64,000 bases of DNA from the NCBI GenBank assembly GCA_902729315.2, contig LR746279.1, forward strand, positions 3,066,501 to 3,130,500, given 5' to 3'. Both the position numbers and the translations under genes were made by a program. The stretch comes from Spirodela intermedia. Lineage: Eukaryota; Streptophyta; Magnoliopsida; Alismatales; Araceae. Shown in pieces: positions 61,438-64,000 of this stretch (position 1 is its first letter; every line of letters begins with the position of its first letter). Below the pieces are notes generated by a model. That model saw only the letters and a program-made list of their open reading frames with translations, ran no database searches and was not told where the DNA came from.

Positions 61438-63145
61438 TAATAAGTTTTCATTATCATTAGTTAATAATTAATTAATAATATATATTTACACCTTAACTCA
61501 TGATAATAGACATATTTATATTAAATAGTAAAAATTAATTTTTAATTAGTTAATATGAATTTTTAGCTAATTATATGATTTTATAAAAAATTATATACTT
61601 TTTATAATATAATTTTTGAGATTTGAAAAAAATAAAATAAAATAGAAAAATAAAAAAAAGGGGACTCACCAATCAACCAAGCACACAAGTGAGTCGGAAG
61701 CACAATAAAGTAGAGTCGCAAACAAAGAGTTCAAGTGGCTAAGAATAAGTAAGGGACATGTGTGTGTCTCTCCTTCTATGTCACTAGTGGCCAGCAGAAC
61801 ATGACATAAAGAATAGTTGTACACATGTGAGAAAGACGCTTATTGATAATAAAATTATGTTATTATATATATCTCAAAACTAGGAAAATAATCGATGTGG
61901 TACTAAACTGACATCACAACTTCATGGAAGCTTTTCAATGATTTTAATACCTAAGTTACCTCTTATTTATGAGAAGTAAATACCCTTATGACATCACTTT
62001 GTAAAGATATTCATATATTTATTTTACTCTCTCTCATGTAGGTAGTAGACCAACGAGAATTTGAATCCTATTAGAGTAAAACCTTATATTTTTATCTAAT
62101 TAAATTATAAATTTCTTGTAGATAGTCGACAAATAATTAAGTTACTAAAATCACTCAAGTACCGATGAAAATCTTGTCAATGTAATTCATAGAGCATGGT
62201 TACTAAAATTACTAAATAATTCTAGATAAAAGGATCACAAATGTATCGAGTAAAAGATCTCTAATTGATCAACAAATAAATTATTGTTAGGAAAAAGACG
62301 ATATAATAAAAGACGAGTTACTACTTCTTGAGAGTGTACTAGATGTCATGAAGAACGTCTTCTTGTTACACAGACCTACGAATGAAGCTCTTTAAGATGC
62401 ACCCCATCTTTATTCAACTTATCTCTATCATGTGATAGTCGCCAAAGATTCATAAAGTCGTCATTTTTTCACTCTACTAGATGACAACTATCGGAGATGA
62501 TTTTTCAACTTACCTCATTGATTTCTCAACTTCACAAAAAGATTTAGAGATTGATTACGTCATCTTTATTCAAAAGAGCTTTTAAAGCTATGGACATTAT
62601 ATGATAATTATTCCAAACACCTAATTTTAATGATCACTGTCATAAAACTAAAACTTCGTCTTTCTTAGTTAAAAAATAATATTTATTTAATTTAGAGATA
62701 CTTTGTGTGATTTTAAATTTTGAAACTCTTCTTCATTAAATTATATTTTTTTGACTTTTACATAACTTAATTGATCAATTAAGGCATTTGTAATCACTTA
62801 GGTAAGAGTCATTAGACAAAACTCCATTTTGCACGTTCGTCAAGTTGATGATGTCATTTTAATGTTTGTACTCTTAGTTTCTTTTTTTGAAATATATTAA
62901 GTATATTTTATATTTATTATTTAGTTTAAAAATCAAAAAAATTGTATTCTTTTAGGAAACTTTTGAAATATTACCCAATATTATCTTACATCCATATGAT
63001 TGACTTGGGAATTTCTCACTATTTTTGAAAACTTTTATCAAATTATAATTTATTTATTTATTTATAAAATATTTTATAAAATATAAAAAATAATATTTTC
63101 TAGTTTAATTTACATGATTTATTATGTAGCGATTAGGCCATGTCA
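61438..63145 (+). mobile_element. complete solo LTR with ATCAC target duplication
   Basis: This 1,708-base LTR runs from TAATAAGTTTTC (TG mutated to TA) to GGCCATGTCA. ATCAC lies directly on both sides (61,433-61,437 and 63,146-63,150). It aligns with the LTRs at 30,287 and 4,523. No internal region is present, so it is the product of LTR-LTR recombination. It sits in the first intron of RING copy G. Confidence 0.85.
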
Positions 63146-63399
63146 ATCACCCTGATGGCGGATCAGGTTTTAAGACCCTCTAATGGTGGCGAGGTAGAAG
63201 AATATGGACCAGTATTCATTTCTATTTACAACTAATTCATAGACATGAAGGGCCCCACCTCTTCGTGATGACGGAGATCAACTCGAACAAGGAGAGAACA
63301 CAGAATCAAAGGAGCACCTTAGGCCACTTAGACCCCACAAGTAGAAACCACCACCACTTTATCCTCTTCTTCTCCCTGAGAACGAATTGAATTTCAAGA

Positions 63400-64000
63400 A
63401 GCCAAGAGGATAGAGCGGGGTAGTATCTGTCAGTTTCTTCATCCTTTCCTACATGGGGAAAACCTCTGTTTCTGATCTGTCGTGTTTCTGTCAGCCGATT
63501 CTCTCCTTCTTCTACTTCATGAATATTGGGTGTAGCAGGATCATGCTACTATGAGCGCCTAGGGGTTGGGGTTCTACGAAAGAAGGAGCTTCAGGGAGAA
63601 GCCAGGAGAAGGGCTCTTTCTTAGGAGACGACCCCCGGTATTGGGTAAGGACGCAAGGAGGGAGAATGCGAGAAAGGAAAGGATCGGCAGCACAGATAGA
63701 AAGAAAGAAAGAAACATAGATCGATCAATAGGCACAAGAAAAAGATGGCAAGAGAAAGGACAGCGCTTGGAAAGAAGCGGAAGAAGATTAAAAGATACTC
63801 ACGGGTGGAAGCCGAGCACAGAAACTCGGGTCACTCTGCATATCGCCGACGGGAGAAGGTGACTAGGAAACTCCCGTCTTCGTCTTCCTGTCGATCGCCA
63901 CCGTGCTCCGCCACTCGCTTCCTTAGAGTCGACGGAGGAAAACCAGGACCGCCCCTCGCTTGAGGCGTTTGAAAGAGAAGGAACACGGGGACGCCGCTGG
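63400..64000 (-). pseudogene. 5' part of RING copy G, separated by the solo LTR
   Basis: On the minus strand from the window edge, the leader GGAAGCGAGTGGCGGAGCACG, a copy of the family first-exon sequence, leads to GDMQSDPSF and then a frame break. A donor GTGAGTATC follows at 63,802. The intron after it resembles intron 1 of copy F. Orientation, order and the target duplication of the LTR fit one gene with exon 2 at about 61,300. More of the upstream region lies outside the window. Confidence 0.7.

Overview
This is nuclear DNA of a flowering plant. It shows phase-0 GT-AG introns, CT/GA-rich leaders, degenerate Ty1/copia and large LTR retrotransposons, and plant-specific protein families (SPATULA-type bHLH, MBR-type RING-H2 ligases, full-length B-type ABC transporters, plant DHHC acyltransferases). 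Strongly GC-rich coding sequence in an AT-rich background suggests a monocot, perhaps a commelinid such as Zingiberales or palms. The species is not established.

The window is dominated by a cluster of related RING-H2 E3 ubiquitin ligase genes of the MBR/RHG1A type. I count seven copies, named A to G here. A (+, 1-1039) is cut by the window edge. B (+, 34.1-37.1 kb) and C (+, 37.7-38.8 kb) face D (-, 46.4-45.2 kb) and E (-, 50.3-48.3 kb) across a SPATULA-like bHLH gene (+, 40.2-44.7 kb). F (-, 57.9-55.2 kb) and G (-, 60.4-64 kb) follow. F is the only copy with every exon, splice site and zinc ligand in place (348 aa). E is an in-frame shortened paralogue that lacks two exons and has Tyr in place of the first zinc-binding Cys. 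A, B, C, D and G are pseudogenes with different lesions. G is split by a 1.7-kb solo LTR flanked by the 5-bp duplication ATCAC.

The left third holds repeats and gene remnants. 1.7-6 kb is an LTR-internal-LTR retroelement without a recognisable polymerase. 8.5-12.3 kb is a decayed Ty1/copia element. It abuts a 5'-truncated ABCB (P-glycoprotein) pseudogene (12.3-15.0 kb) whose second nucleotide-binding domain still reads cleanly. That pseudogene is convergent with a DHHC palmitoyltransferase pseudogene (16.9-15.1 kb, minus strand). From 17 to 34 kb the sequence is AT-rich, with LTR-like repeat pairs, a minus-strand copia gag relic, a 99-bp coding-frame minisatellite and a few palindromes.

Only three transcription units look able to make protein: the SPATULA-like factor, RING copy F and perhaps RING copy E. 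The most unusual structure is the mirror-image arrangement of RING copies around the single bHLH gene. It could arise from inverted segmental duplication and could produce antisense or hairpin RNA from the RING family.
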